Assembly: GCA_002281855.1 (NCBI GenBank) | Contig: NCHQ01000007.1 | Span: 144,766-208,765 of the forward strand | Length of the DNA stretch: 64,000 bases | From: Rhodospirillales bacterium 24-66-33 | GTDB taxonomy: Bacteria > Pseudomonadota > Alphaproteobacteria > Reyranellales > Reyranellaceae | Direction: 5' to 3' | Shown here: one piece after another, positions 41,265 to 52,068 of the stretch | Numbering within the stretch: position 1 is the stretch's first letter | How the letters are laid out: each line of letters opens with the position of its first letter | The notes under the pieces: model-generated | The model's database searches: none | What the model was told of the DNA's origin: nothing | Seen by the model: only the letters and a program-made list of their open reading frames with translations | Translations under genes and position numbers: made by a program

Positions 41265-42998
41265 ATGTCCGTAACAGCTCCGACGATCGACACGATGCCG
41301 GTGCGCCCCGTGCGCGCCAGCCGGTTCGATTCGTCCTGGCTTCTCTGGATCGCGATCATCGCGGTCCTTCTGTTCCTGGTGGTGAGCCCGTTCGTTTACC
41401 TGGTCATCACCAGCTTCCAGACGGAGCGTACCGGCGAATTCACCCTTGCCAATTACGCGACGGCGTACGGTCGGGCGCGTTACGTCGACGCCCTTGTCAA
41501 TTCGCTGAAGCTCGGCGCCGTGTCCGCGTTGCTGGCCAGTGTCTTCGCCGTGCCGTTGGCCTGGGCGGTCGCGCGCACGAACATGCCGGGCCGCGGCCTC
41601 ACGCGCATGCTCGTGCTGGCGACCTTCATTACGCCGCCCTACACCGGCGCCGTCGCCTGGATCCTGCTGGCCGGCCCGAACGCAGGCTGGCTCAACCGCT
41701 TCTACATGATGGCGACGGGGGCGGAGGCCGGACCGTTCAACATCTACAGCTTCACCGGCCTCGCCGTCGTCATCGCGCTCTATTCGTTCCCCTACATCTT
41801 CATCTTCACGACGGCAGCGCTCGAGCTCGTCTCGTCGGAGATGGAGGATGCCGCCAACATCCTGGGCGCGGGACCATGGCGGACGATGCGCAAGGTGACC
41901 TTGCCGCTCGCGCTGCCGGCCATCCTCGGCGGCATGATCATCTGCTTCCTGGAGGCGATCGCGCTGTTCGGCTCGCCCGCCCTGATCGCGATCCCGGCAC
42001 GCTTCAACGTCGTCACGACCCAGCTTTTCCAGTTCTTCGGCAACCCCGTCAGGGTCGAGGTGGCGGCTGCCTATGCCATGCCGCTGCTGGGCGTCACCAT
42101 CCTGCTGGTGCTGGTCCAGCGGCTGATCGTACGGCGCAAGGGCTTCGTGGCTCTGACCGGCAAGGGCGGCGAGCGGCGTCCCATCCTGCTCGGCCGCTGG
42201 CGCTGGGTGGTGTTTGGCTACGCCATGTTCGTGGCCGCCCTGGCGGTGTTCCTGCCCTATATCTTCCTGATCCATTCGGCCTTCGCCAAGGCCTGGGGGC
42301 GCGGGTTCCTGCTCGACAACATCACCATCGCGAACTTTCGCTTCATCCTGTTCGAGCATGCCACGGCGGCCCAGTCGGTCATCAACAGCTTCGTCTATGG
42401 CGGGATCAGTGCCACCATCGCGGTGTTCCTGACCCTGGGCGTGGCCTACATCGTGGCGCGGCGGTTGATTCCGTTCGGTGGCGTGCTGGGCTTCCTCTGC
42501 GTGGCGCCGTTCGTGATTCCCGGCGTCGTGCTGGCGATCGGCTTCTATGCAGCCTATGCGCCGCCGCCGCTGGCACTCTATGGCACGGCGCTGATCATGA
42601 TCCTGGCCTTCACCACGCGCTTCCTGCCGGTGGGCTACGTCAATGCCAGCGCCGCCATCAACAGCCTCAACCCCGAGATGGAGGAGGCGGTCCGTGTGCT
42701 CGGCGGCAGCCGTCTGACGGCATTACGTCGCGTCGTGGCGCCGCTGCTCAAGCGCAATATGATGGGCGCATGGCTTCTGATCTTCATCCCGGCGACACGC
42801 GAGCTGTCGGCGGCGATCTTCCTCTATGGTCCCAACACGAAGGTGGCGTCCGTCATGATCTTCGACATGAGCGAGGAGGGGAACTTCGAACGACTCGCCG
42901 CGCTCGCCCTGGTCTTGCAGGTACTGACCCTGCCGCTCCTCTGGATCGGCCAAAAGGCCCTGGGCCGCGACTTCATGCTGAGGCGTAACGCGACATGA
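41265..42998 (+). CDS. ABC transporter permease, FbpB-type with two fused membrane domains
   Basis: 577 residues and 12 membrane segments: two copies of the binding-protein-dependent permease domain in one chain. The two cytoplasmic coupling loops are SSEMEDAANILGAGPWRTMR near residue 190 and NPEMEEAVRVLGGSRLTALR near residue 470. This fused form is typical of ferric-iron importers such as FbpB and AfuB. It overlaps the ATPase gene by four bases and follows the binding-protein gene by 13 bp. Confidence 0.93.
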   Translation: MSVTAPTIDTMPVRPVRASRFDSSWLLWIAIIAVLLFLVVSPFVYLVITSFQTERTGEFTLANYATAYGRARYVDALVNSLKLGAVSALLASVFAVPLAWAVARTNMPGRGLTRMLVLATFITPPYTGAVAWILLAGPNAGWLNRFYMMATGAEAGPFNIYSFTGLAVVIALYSFPYIFIFTTAALELVSSEMEDAANILGAGPWRTMRKVTLPLALPAILGGMIICFLEAIALFGSPALIAIPARFNVVTTQLFQFFGNPVRVEVAAAYAMPLLGVTILLVLVQRLIVRRKGFVALTGKGGERRPILLGRWRWVVFGYAMFVAALAVFLPYIFLIHSAFAKAWGRGFLLDNITIANFRFILFEHATAAQSVINSFVYGGISATIAVFLTLGVAYIVARRLIPFGGVLGFLCVAPFVIPGVVLAIGFYAAYAPPPLALYGTALIMILAFTTRFLPVGYVNASAAINSLNPEMEEAVRVLGGSRLTALRRVVAPLLKRNMMGAWLLIFIPATRELSAAIFLYGPNTKVASVMIFDMSEEGNFERLAALALVLQVLTLPLLWIGQKALGRDFMLRRNAT

Positions 42999-44056
42999 GC
43001 AAGCTCGTTTTGAAGAATGTCGCCAAGCGCTACGGCGCGTTCGAGGCAGTGGCCGATTTCTCGCTGGAGCTCGCCAAGGGCGAGTTCGTCTCCCTGCTGG
43101 GCCCGTCGGGCTGCGGCAAGACCACGACCCTGCGCATGATCGCGGGCTTCATGCCGCCGAGCAGCGGCAGCATCGAGATGGACGGCAAGCAGATTTCGTC
43201 CGCGTCGGGCGTGGTGCCGCCGGAGCATCGCCGCATGTCGATGATCTTCCAGAGCTATGCCATCTGGCCCAACATGACGGTGGGCGAGAATGTCGGCTTC
43301 GGCCTGCAGATCCGGAAACTGTCACGCGCCGAGATCGACCGGCGGGTCGACAAGATCCTGGACGTCGTCCAGATGCGCAATCTCAAAGGGCGCTACCCGG
43401 CCGAGCTGTCCGGAGGCCAGCAGCAGCGTGTCGCGCTGGCCCGTGCCATCGTCGTCGAACCCGAGGTGCTGCTGCTCGACGAGCCGCTGTCCAATCTCGA
43501 CGCCAACCTGCGCGAGGAGATGCGGTTCGAAATCCGCCGCCTGCACGACGAGTTCAAGATCACGACGGTCTACGTCACCCACGACCAGTCCGAAGCGATG
43601 GTGACGTCGGACCGGATCGTCGTCATGAACAAGGGCAAGGTCGAGCAGATCGACGCCCCGCATGTGCTCTACGGGCGTCCCAAGAGCCGGTTCGTGGCCG
43701 GCTTCATCGGCCGCACCAACTTCCTCGAAGGCGCGCTGCAGGGCGGCGAGGTGCGCTTCGACGGCTTCGGCGCGGCGGCCGCGGCGCTCGAGGGCGCGAC
43801 CGGCGGCGGGAATCTCCTCTATTCGTTGCGCCCGCAGGCCATCGGCCTTTCAAGCGAGAAGCCGGGCGGGCCCGGCCTTGCCATCGAGGCCGAGATCGTC
43901 GACCGCTCCTATCTCGGCGAATACTGGGACTATCAGGTCCGTCCGCAGGGCGGCACCAAGCCGTTGCGCGTTTCGACCGCCCCGACCGTCGTTTTCGAGG
44001 TCGGCAGCCGCGTCTGGCTGGAGATCGCGCCGTCCGCCATGGTACGGGTAGAGTAG
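42995..44056 (+). CDS. ABC transporter ATP-binding protein, FbpC/PotA type
   Basis: 353 residues. Walker A GPSGCGKTTTLRMIAG near residue 37, the signature LSGGQQQRVALARAI near residue 136, Walker B VLLLDEPLSNLDANLREEMR, and the switch histidine in YVTHDQSEAMV are all present. A C-terminal TOBE domain covers about residues 240-353 (YSLRPQAIGLSSEKPGGPG). It powers the transporter with the two preceding genes. CoA-transferase and hydratase genes follow, so the imported substrate could be organic rather than iron. Confidence 0.94.
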   Translation: MSKLVLKNVAKRYGAFEAVADFSLELAKGEFVSLLGPSGCGKTTTLRMIAGFMPPSSGSIEMDGKQISSASGVVPPEHRRMSMIFQSYAIWPNMTVGENVGFGLQIRKLSRAEIDRRVDKILDVVQMRNLKGRYPAELSGGQQQRVALARAIVVEPEVLLLDEPLSNLDANLREEMRFEIRRLHDEFKITTVYVTHDQSEAMVTSDRIVVMNKGKVEQIDAPHVLYGRPKSRFVAGFIGRTNFLEGALQGGEVRFDGFGAAAAALEGATGGGNLLYSLRPQAIGLSSEKPGGPGLAIEAEIVDRSYLGEYWDYQVRPQGGTKPLRVSTAPTVVFEVGSRVWLEIAPSAMVRVE

Positions 44057-44077
44057 TTCCAAACGTAGAGTGAGAGC

Positions 44078-45256
44078 ATGACCGCAGGACCGCTAGCCCG
44101 TTTCAAAGTCCTCGACCTGACGCGCGTGCGCGCCGGTCCGACGGCCGTGCGCTACCTCGCCGACTGGGGCGCCGACTGCATCAAGGTCGAGATGCCGCCC
44201 TCGGCCGGCGAGATGGACATGGGTGGTCCGCGCCACGGGCCCGACTTCCAGAACCTGCATCGCAACAAGCGGTCGATCACGCTCAATCTCAAGGAGGCGG
44301 ACGGCAAGGCCGTCTTCATGAAGCTGGTCGAGCAGGCCGACGTGGTGGTCGAGAACTACCGCGCGGACGTGAAATTCCGCCTCGGCATCGACTATGAGAG
44401 CCTGAAGAAGGTGAACCCGCGGATCGTCCTCGGATCGATCTCGGGCTTCGGCCAGGACGGCCCCTATGCCGAGCGGGCCGGCTTCGACCAGATCGCCCAG
44501 GGCATGGGCGGCCTGATGATGGTGACCGGCAATCCGGGCGAGGGCCCGATGCGCGCCGGCATCGCCGTAGCCGACGTGGGCGCGGGCCTGCATTGCGCCA
44601 TCGGCATCCTGATTGCACTGCTCGAGCGCGAGACGTCGGGGCAGGGCCAGTGGGTGTCGAGCTCGCTCCTGCAGGCCATGATTTCGATGTGCGATTTCCA
44701 GGCGGCGCGCTGGACGATGTCGAAGGAAGTGCCCGGCCAGGCCGGCAACAACCATCCGACTTCGATTCCGACCGGCGTCTTCAAGACCAACGACGGCTAC
44801 ATCAACATCGCGGCCTCGGGCGGGCACATCTACAAGCGCTTCTGCGAGGCCGTGAATTCGCCGGAACTCTACACCGACGAGCGGTTCAGCACGGACAAGG
44901 GACGTGCCAAGAACCGCGACGCGCTGAACGACGAGATCAACAAGCGGGTTGCGCAATACAGCAGCGCCGACCTGGTCGAGAAGCTGAACAAGGCGGGCGT
45001 GCCCGCCGGCCCGATCTACAAGATGGACGAGATGTTCGCCGATCCGCAGGTCAAGCATCTGAAGATGGCCCATCCCGTGCACTCGCCCAAGCTGGGCGAC
45101 ATCGAGCTGATCGGCCAGGCCATCACCATGAGCCGCACGCCCTTCGAGATGAAGACGGCAACGCCGGAGCAGGGCGAGCATACCGACGGCGTGCTCAAGG
45201 AGGCCGGGTTCGACGACGCGGCGATCGCCGACTTCCGCAAGCGGGGCGTGATCTGA
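44078..45256 (+). CDS. CaiB/BaiF (class III) CoA-transferase
   Basis: 392 residues: FKVLDLTRVRAGPTAVRYLA near residue 9, ADWGADCIKVEMPPSAGEMD, and GFDQIAQGMGGLMMVTGNPG near residue 136, where the aspartate is the likely catalytic residue. It activates a carboxylate by CoA transfer. It starts 21 bp after the ATPase gene and two bases before the crotonase gene, so transport and CoA activation appear coupled. It is a different paralogue from the one at 34442. Confidence 0.92.
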   Translation: MTAGPLARFKVLDLTRVRAGPTAVRYLADWGADCIKVEMPPSAGEMDMGGPRHGPDFQNLHRNKRSITLNLKEADGKAVFMKLVEQADVVVENYRADVKFRLGIDYESLKKVNPRIVLGSISGFGQDGPYAERAGFDQIAQGMGGLMMVTGNPGEGPMRAGIAVADVGAGLHCAIGILIALLERETSGQGQWVSSSLLQAMISMCDFQAARWTMSKEVPGQAGNNHPTSIPTGVFKTNDGYINIAASGGHIYKRFCEAVNSPELYTDERFSTDKGRAKNRDALNDEINKRVAQYSSADLVEKLNKAGVPAGPIYKMDEMFADPQVKHLKMAHPVHSPKLGDIELIGQAITMSRTPFEMKTATPEQGEHTDGVLKEAGFDDAAIADFRKRGVI

Positions 45257-45258
45257 GC

Positions 45259-46053
45259 ATGATCAGCCCGACGCCGAACATGATCGCGGAGAAAGTGGGA
45301 CCGGTCGGCCGGCTCGTCTTCAACAAGCCGCAGAAGCACAACGCCACCTCGACCGACATGTGGGAGGCGATCCCGGTCATTCTCGACGAGTTCGAGAAGG
45401 ACCCGGCGATCCGCGTCGTGGTGGTGACGGGCGCGGGCGACAAGGCCTTTGTCTCGGGCGCCGACATTTCGGAGTTCGAAAAGGCGCGCAACACGCCCGA
45501 ACAGGTCGCCTACTACGACAAGATCGGCGAGGAGGCCAACCGGCGCCTTCACCGGTGCTCCAAGCCGACCATCGCCCGCATCCGCGGCTACTGCATCGGC
45601 GGCGGGCTGGCGGTGTCGCTGCTCTGCGACATCCGCATCGCCTCGGAGAACAGCCGGTTCGGCGTGCCCGCGGCCCGGCTCGGGCTGGGCTATCGCGCCA
45701 GCGGCCTGAAGATCCTGACCGACCTCGTGGGCCCGTCCCACGCCAAGGAGATCTTCTTCACCGCTCGGCACTTCAATGCGCAGGAAGCCTTCGGCATGGG
45801 CCTGGTCACGCGGGTCGTGCCCGATTCCGAGCTCGATTCCTTCGTCGACGACTACTGCCGCATGATCGGCGAGAATGCGCCGCTCACCATGCACGCCGCC
45901 AAGCGCACCATCGAGGAGCTGACGCGCCTCGACGGCGAGCCGGATTTCGGCCGCCTTAACGGGCTGGTGAAGCAGTGCTTCGATTCGGAAGATTATGTCG
46001 AGGGCCGCACGGCCTTCATGGAGAAGCGTAAACCGGTCTTCAAGGGACGCTGA
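45259..46053 (+). CDS. enoyl-CoA hydratase/isomerase family protein
   Basis: 264 residues of the crotonase fold. The oxyanion-hole segments are AFVSGADISEFEKARNTPEQ near residue 63 and IRGYCIGGGLAVSLLCDIRI near residue 104. The first catalytic glutamate of true hydratases is replaced (GGGLAVS). The second segment is SRFGVPAARLGLGY, also without glutamate. It may act on an unusual acyl-CoA. ATG at 45259 is two bases after the CoA-transferase stop. Confidence 0.87.
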   Translation: MISPTPNMIAEKVGPVGRLVFNKPQKHNATSTDMWEAIPVILDEFEKDPAIRVVVVTGAGDKAFVSGADISEFEKARNTPEQVAYYDKIGEEANRRLHRCSKPTIARIRGYCIGGGLAVSLLCDIRIASENSRFGVPAARLGLGYRASGLKILTDLVGPSHAKEIFFTARHFNAQEAFGMGLVTRVVPDSELDSFVDDYCRMIGENAPLTMHAAKRTIEELTRLDGEPDFGRLNGLVKQCFDSEDYVEGRTAFMEKRKPVFKGR

Positions 46054-46067
46054 ACGGGGAGACGGCG

Positions 46068-46949
46068 ATGACGGCGCTGACACAGGAGCAACGCGACGCG
46101 TTCTGGCGCGACGGGTACCTCATGGTGGAGGACGCCGTCACGCCGGCGCAGCTTGCCGCACTGAAGGCCGAGATCGCGGGCTGGGTCGAACAGAGCAGGG
46201 CCCACACCACGCCCTTCGGCCCGCAGACCGTCGATGGTCGTCCGCGCTTCGACATGGGCGCGGAGCACAGTGCGAAGAAGCCCGCACTGCGGCGGATCAA
46301 CAATCCGTCCGACATTTCCGACGCCTATCGCGAGGTCATGCTCGACGCCCGCACGGTCGACATGGTGGCCGAGCTGATCGGGCCGGACGTGAAGTTCCAT
46401 CACTGCAAGATCAACCTGAAGCTCCCCGGGGCGCGCACCGAGGTGAACTACCATCAGGATTTCGCCTATACGCCGCACACCAACGACGACATCGTGACGG
46501 CGCTCTTGTTCCTCGACGATGTCGACGAGAGCAACGGCTGCCTCACCGTGGTGCCGGGCTCGCACAAGGGGCCGGTTCTGTCGCTGTTCGAGGGCGAGCG
46601 CTTCACCGGCGCGGTCGCGCCCGACGAGGAGAAGAAGGCGCTCGGCCAGTCGGTGCCCTGCCTCGGCAAGGCGGGCAGCGTCTGCCTGATGCACACGCGG
46701 CTGCTCCATGGCTCGGCCGCCAACGGCGCCGACACGTCGCGCGGCCTCTACATCTGCGTCTACACCGCGGCCGATGCGGTGCCGATCGCGCGCAACCCGA
46801 TGCCGAGCCTGAACGAGGGCCGCATCGTTCGTGGCCAGGAGGCCCGCTTCGCCCGTCTCAAGGAGGGCTTGGTAGAATTGCCCAAGCAGCCCAAGACCGC
46901 CTCGTTCTTCACGGTCCTGGGACAGGATTCCAAGCAGGCCGCAGAGTGA
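46068..46949 (+). CDS. phytanoyl-CoA dioxygenase (PhyH) family protein
   Basis: 293 residues of the Fe(II)/2-oxoglutarate double-stranded beta-helix. The first two iron ligands are the HQD of VNYHQDFAYTPHTNDDIVTA near residue 128. The distal histidine is in CLMHTRLLHGSAANGADTSR near residue 215, followed by the arginine that binds 2-oxoglutarate. Members hydroxylate acyl-CoAs, ectoine or other metabolites. Here it follows CoA-transferase and crotonase genes, fitting alpha-hydroxylation of the activated substrate. Its stop overlaps the next start (GTGA). Confidence 0.9.
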   Translation: MTALTQEQRDAFWRDGYLMVEDAVTPAQLAALKAEIAGWVEQSRAHTTPFGPQTVDGRPRFDMGAEHSAKKPALRRINNPSDISDAYREVMLDARTVDMVAELIGPDVKFHHCKINLKLPGARTEVNYHQDFAYTPHTNDDIVTALLFLDDVDESNGCLTVVPGSHKGPVLSLFEGERFTGAVAPDEEKKALGQSVPCLGKAGSVCLMHTRLLHGSAANGADTSRGLYICVYTAADAVPIARNPMPSLNEGRIVRGQEARFARLKEGLVELPKQPKTASFFTVLGQDSKQAAE

Positions 46950-47737
46950 GCGATCCTCTTCCGGCCATAACCGAAGCTGCGGCCACCGGCGAGATCGCCG
47001 ATCTCTTTGCCGACATCCGCGCCACCGTCGGCGTCCGGGTGGTCAATCTCGTATGGCGTCATCTCGCCACCATGGACGGCGCATTGCCCTGGGCCTGGGC
47101 GGCGGTGAAGCCGCTCTATCTCGCCGGGTTGCCGGACGCCGCGATGGCGGCCTTCCACCGGACGATGGACATTCCAAGGCTGGCGTCTCTGGCCGGAGAG
47201 GAGCCGGCCAGCGTCGATGCCGTGCTGGCGAGCTACGACCATTCCAACACGATCAACCTGTTTGCCCTCGGCGCGCTGCGCGCCTGGCTGAACGACGCGG
47301 TGGCCCGCGATGGCAAGATCACGCCGGGCCCGCGCAAGGCGGCGCCCGACCTGGCCCTGCCCAAGCTGGCCTCCGAGGAAGACGTCGCCCCCGACACGTG
47401 GGCGCTGGTGTTGCACCTCAACAAATTCGGCGACGAGCCGCAGCCACTGATCCTGGCCAGCATGTACCGCCACCTAGCGCATGCGCCGCTGTTCCTTCAG
47501 CGCGTCGAGGCGGCGCTGGCCCCGGTCGCTGCCGACGGCTCCCTGCGCAAGGCAATCCTGGACAACCGCAGGACGGCCGCCGCTCTTGCGGCCGACATAG
47601 CCCGGGCAATCTCAGCCGAGCGGCCGGCTCACGCCGTGGAAATCGAGAAGGCCGTTGGCCTGTTCGTCGACCACGCCATCGGCAAGATGGTCACCATCTG
47701 CCGCGCGATCCGCGTCGCCCGTGGTGGGCCGCTCTAA
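46946..47737 (+). CDS. DehI-like (2-haloacid dehalogenase group I family) protein
   Basis: 263 residues from a GTG that overlaps the PhyH stop by four bases. The alpha-helical chain opens LPAITEAAATGEIADLFADI and has VVNLVWRHLATMDGALPWAW near residue 32, then a second similar half (LVLHLNKFGDEPQPLILASM near residue 155). This internal duplication and the W-rich helices resemble the halocarboxylic-acid dehydrogenase DehI fold. Whether it dehalogenates cannot be told from sequence; the family also has members of unknown role. Confidence 0.55.
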   Translation: MSDPLPAITEAAATGEIADLFADIRATVGVRVVNLVWRHLATMDGALPWAWAAVKPLYLAGLPDAAMAAFHRTMDIPRLASLAGEEPASVDAVLASYDHSNTINLFALGALRAWLNDAVARDGKITPGPRKAAPDLALPKLASEEDVAPDTWALVLHLNKFGDEPQPLILASMYRHLAHAPLFLQRVEAALAPVAADGSLRKAILDNRRTAAALAADIARAISAERPAHAVEIEKAVGLFVDHAIGKMVTICRAIRVARGGPL

Positions 47738-47829
47738 CCTGTCGTCCTGAGCGCAGCCGAAGGACCTAGCGGAACGATCAACTGACTCCTGGGCGGCGTG
47801 AGATCCTTCGCTTCGCTCAGGAAGACAAG
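47738..47829. repeat. imperfect long inverted repeat (REP-like) between convergent genes
   Basis: The left arm, around cctgtcgtcctgagcgcagc (47738-47768), matches the reverse complement of the right arm (47799-47829, atccttcgcttcgctcagga core) at roughly 24 of 30 positions, enclosing about 30 bases. The TCCTGAGCG-x-AG-x-CGAAGGA word is one I associate with dispersed palindromes in many soil bacteria, so this is probably a REP-type repeat acting as a two-way terminator. Confidence 0.6.
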
Positions 47830-47832
47830 TGG

Positions 47833-48690
47833 CTACTCCGCGGCCTTACGCGCCGCCTGGTTGCGGGCCAGCCATTCGCCCATCGCCTGTTCCATCGTCA
47901 TGAAGACCGCGCCGCCTTCGATCAGGCGCTGGATCAGGCGTTCCAGCATCATCATGCGATGGCCACGGCCGATCACATGCGGATAGAAGGTGTAGGTGAG
48001 GATCCCGAAGTCGGGCTGGACGCGGGTCATGTAGGTGAAGTCGTCGACGAAATTGTCGAGCACGTTCGTGGCGTTCATCAGGCCTTGCTGAACCGAGCCG
48101 TTGGGCAGGCGCATGTATTCGAAGTGCGGGAAGTCGTCGAGCGACCAGCTGATCGGCATCTCGAGCAGCGGCGTCTCGCGGCCGCGCACGAACGGGTTCA
48201 TCAGCTCAGCGACGTCGCCCTGGCGGGCGAAGTAGCAGTCGTAGTCATGGCCCATCATCGAGCTGTCGTACTGGATGCCGTGCTTCAGCAGCAGCTCGAT
48301 CGAGTGGGGAGAGAGGTCCCACGCGGGAGAACGGTACCCGCGCGCCGTCCGGCCGCTGATGCGCTTGATCGATTCGTTGCCGCGGACGATCTCCTCCTCT
48401 TCCTCCTCGCGCGAGAGGGTGACGGGCAGCCGGTGCGTCCAGCCGTGGTGGGCGAGCTCGTGGCCGGCCTCGACATAGGGCACGACAGCCTGCGGCGTGC
48501 TGTCGATCGTGTGACCGGGCGTGAAGAAGGTGCCCTTGATCCCGTAGCGCTCCATCAGGGCCACCAGCCGAGGGATGACGACGACGTCGTATTCGCCGCG
48601 CGAGATCGCGGTCGGCGAGGTCATGCCGCGGGCGATGAAGCTCGAGAGATGGTCGTGATCGAAGGTGAGGCAGACGATGTGGCGCGGCAT
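47833..48690 (-). CDS. polysaccharide deacetylase family protein (NodB homology domain)
   Basis: 285 residues. The first metal motif is CLTFDHDHLSSF near residue 8; the T-F-D-x-D replaces the usual TFDD. The second is GHELAHHGWTHRLPVT near residue 77, giving the H-x3-H zinc ligands. Then RTARGYRSPAWDLSPHSIEL near residue 113 and a C-terminal YPHVIGRGHRMMMLERLIQR. This layout is that of PuuE-like/peptidoglycan and allantoin-amidohydrolase-type members of the family. It has no signal peptide and so acts in the cytoplasm. ATG at 48690 is chosen because homology starts at once. Confidence 0.88.
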   Translation of the reverse strand: MPRHIVCLTFDHDHLSSFIARGMTSPTAISRGEYDVVVIPRLVALMERYGIKGTFFTPGHTIDSTPQAVVPYVEAGHELAHHGWTHRLPVTLSREEEEEEIVRGNESIKRISGRTARGYRSPAWDLSPHSIELLLKHGIQYDSSMMGHDYDCYFARQGDVAELMNPFVRGRETPLLEMPISWSLDDFPHFEYMRLPNGSVQQGLMNATNVLDNFVDDFTYMTRVQPDFGILTYTFYPHVIGRGHRMMMLERLIQRLIEGGAVFMTMEQAMGEWLARNQAARKAAE

Positions 48691-48785
48691 GGCGGCGGCT
48701 CCGAGAAGGGTTCGGTGGAGCTTAGGCCGGTTTGTCGTGCACGCCCATCGCCGGATGGTATCCTGACCTTCGACGGAGGTGAACA

Positions 48786-49532
48786 ATGGACGAAGCCGAA
48801 CGCCTGCGCGCGATGGTCGACTCGGCCGAGCGCATCGTGGCCTTCACGGGGGCCGGTATCTCGACCGAGTCGGGCATCCCGGATTTCCGGTCACCCGGCG
48901 GCATATGGACCCGCTACAAGCCGATCTATTTCGACGACTTCATGGCCTCCGACGAGATGCGCCGCGAGTCCTGGCGCCGCAAGTTCGCGACCGACGAGAC
49001 CATGCTGAAGGCCGAGCCAAACGCCGGCCACCGCGCACTGGCCAAGCTGGTGGAGCAGGGGCGGATGAGCGCCATCATCACCCAGAACGTCGACGGTCTG
49101 CACCAGCGCTCGGGCGTGCCGGACTCCAAGGTCATCGAACTGCACGGCAACACGACCTATGCCACGTGCCTCGACTGCGGGCACCGACATGAACTCGCCC
49201 ACATCCGCAGGGCCTTCCTGGAAGAGGGCACCCTGCCGATTTGCGAGAAATGCGACGGGATCGTGAAGACGGCGACGATCTCCTTCGGTCAGGCGATGCC
49301 CGAAGTGCCGATGTTGCGGGCCCAGGACGAGACGCTGGCCTGCGACCTGTTCGTCGTGCTGGGGAGTTCGCTGGTCGTCTATCCGGCCGCCGGTTTTCCG
49401 CAACTCGCGCGCCGCAATGGCGCCAAGTTCGTGATCGTGAATCGCGAACCCACCGACCAGGACGACGATGCCGATCTGGTCATTCACAAGGAGATCGGGC
49501 CGACCTTGAGTCGCGCCATCGGCGTGAACTGA
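48786..49532 (+). CDS. cobB: NAD-dependent protein deacylase (sirtuin, SIR2/CobB family)
   Basis: 248 residues. NAD motifs are VAFTGAGISTESGIPDFRSP near residue 20 and ITQNVDGLHQRSG near residue 100, followed by the catalytic histidine in IELHGNTTYATC. Zinc is held by two C-x2-C pairs, CLDCGHRH and CEKCDGI, around residues 128-155. The GSSLVVYPAAGFP motif near residue 195 binds the nicotinamide ribose. It removes acyl groups from lysines, for instance on acyl-CoA synthetases. It has its own short upstream region. Confidence 0.95.
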   Translation: MDEAERLRAMVDSAERIVAFTGAGISTESGIPDFRSPGGIWTRYKPIYFDDFMASDEMRRESWRRKFATDETMLKAEPNAGHRALAKLVEQGRMSAIITQNVDGLHQRSGVPDSKVIELHGNTTYATCLDCGHRHELAHIRRAFLEEGTLPICEKCDGIVKTATISFGQAMPEVPMLRAQDETLACDLFVVLGSSLVVYPAAGFPQLARRNGAKFVIVNREPTDQDDDADLVIHKEIGPTLSRAIGVN

Positions 49533-49593
49533 ACGCCGGTCGTTGCGGCAACACGTCGGACGCGATTAAATCGCCGAGTAGGAGGATATTCCA

Positions 49594-51371
<1,778 letters not shown>

Positions 51372-51373
51372 CG

Positions 51374-52012
51374 GTGAGCACGGTCGGCGACATCTCTGCC
51401 ATCGCCGCGCGGGCACCGGTCATCCCGGTCCTCACCATCGAGACGCCGGAGACGGCCGTTCCGCTGGCCCGGGCGCTGGTGCGCGGGGGCCTGCCGGTCC
51501 TCGAGATCACGCTCCGAACGGCGGTGGCGCTCGAGGCCCTGCGGATCATCGTTGACGAGGTGCCGGAGGCGATCGTCGGTGCGGGGACCGTGCTCGATCC
51601 GGTACAGCTTGATCAGGTGCAGCGTGCCGGCGCGCGCTTTGCCGTGAGCCCGGGCTGTACGGAAGCGCTGGCACGGGCGGCACGGTCATCCGGCATACCG
51701 TTCCTGCCGGGCGTCCAGACGGTTTCCGAAGCGATGACGCTGGCCGAGCACGGATTCGAGATTCTCAAGTTTTTTCCGGCCGATGCCGCGGGCGGTTTGA
51801 CCTGGATCAAGGCGGTCGGCGCGCCCCTGTCGGGTCTGCGATTCTGCCCGACCGGCGGGGTCACGGCAGAGACGGTGCCGGCCTATCTGGCGCTTCCAAA
51901 CGTTGCCTGCGTGGGCGGTTCCTGGGTGGCCCCGCGTGTCGCCGTGGCAACAGGTGACTGGCAAAGCGTCGAAAGACTGGCCGCCGCCGCCTCGACGCTC
52001 AAACGCCGCTAG
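51374..52012 (+). CDS. eda: KDPG/KHG aldolase (2-keto-3-deoxy-6-phosphogluconate aldolase)
   Basis: 212 residues from a GTG start. The active-site glutamate is in [20 protein letters not shown] near residue 38. The Schiff-base lysine is in [20 protein letters not shown] near residue 130, and phosphate-binding [16 protein letters not shown] follows near residue 158. It cleaves 2-keto-3-deoxy-6-phosphogluconate to pyruvate and glyceraldehyde 3-phosphate. With the PfkB kinase at 54042 and the IlvD/Edd dehydratase at 55072 it could complete a 2-keto-3-deoxy acid pathway. Confidence 0.93.
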   Translation: MSTVGDISAIAARAPVIPVLTIETPETAVPLARALVRGGLPVLEITLRTAVALEALRIIVDEVPEAIVGAGTVLDPVQLDQVQRAGARFAVSPGCTEALARAARSSGIPFLPGVQTVSEAMTLAEHGFEILKFFPADAAGGLTWIKAVGAPLSGLRFCPTGGVTAETVPAYLALPNVACVGGSWVAPRVAVATGDWQSVERLAAAASTLKRR

Positions 52013-52068
52013 CGGAAGCTGGGGAAAGGTGCTTCAAGAAAATCCTCAAGGAGCAGCGGCTACCCAAT

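Noticed and set aside
44078..47737. Idea that CoA-transferase, crotonase, PhyH and DehI-like genes form a carnitine pathway
   Set aside because: No carnitine-specific transporter, carnitine-CoA ligase or fixABCX genes are present, and CaiB/BaiF proteins are too broad to support it.
47738..47829. Considered as a CRISPR-like or phage attachment repeat
   Set aside because: Only two arms in inverted orientation exist, with no spacer array or integrase; a REP-type palindrome fits better.
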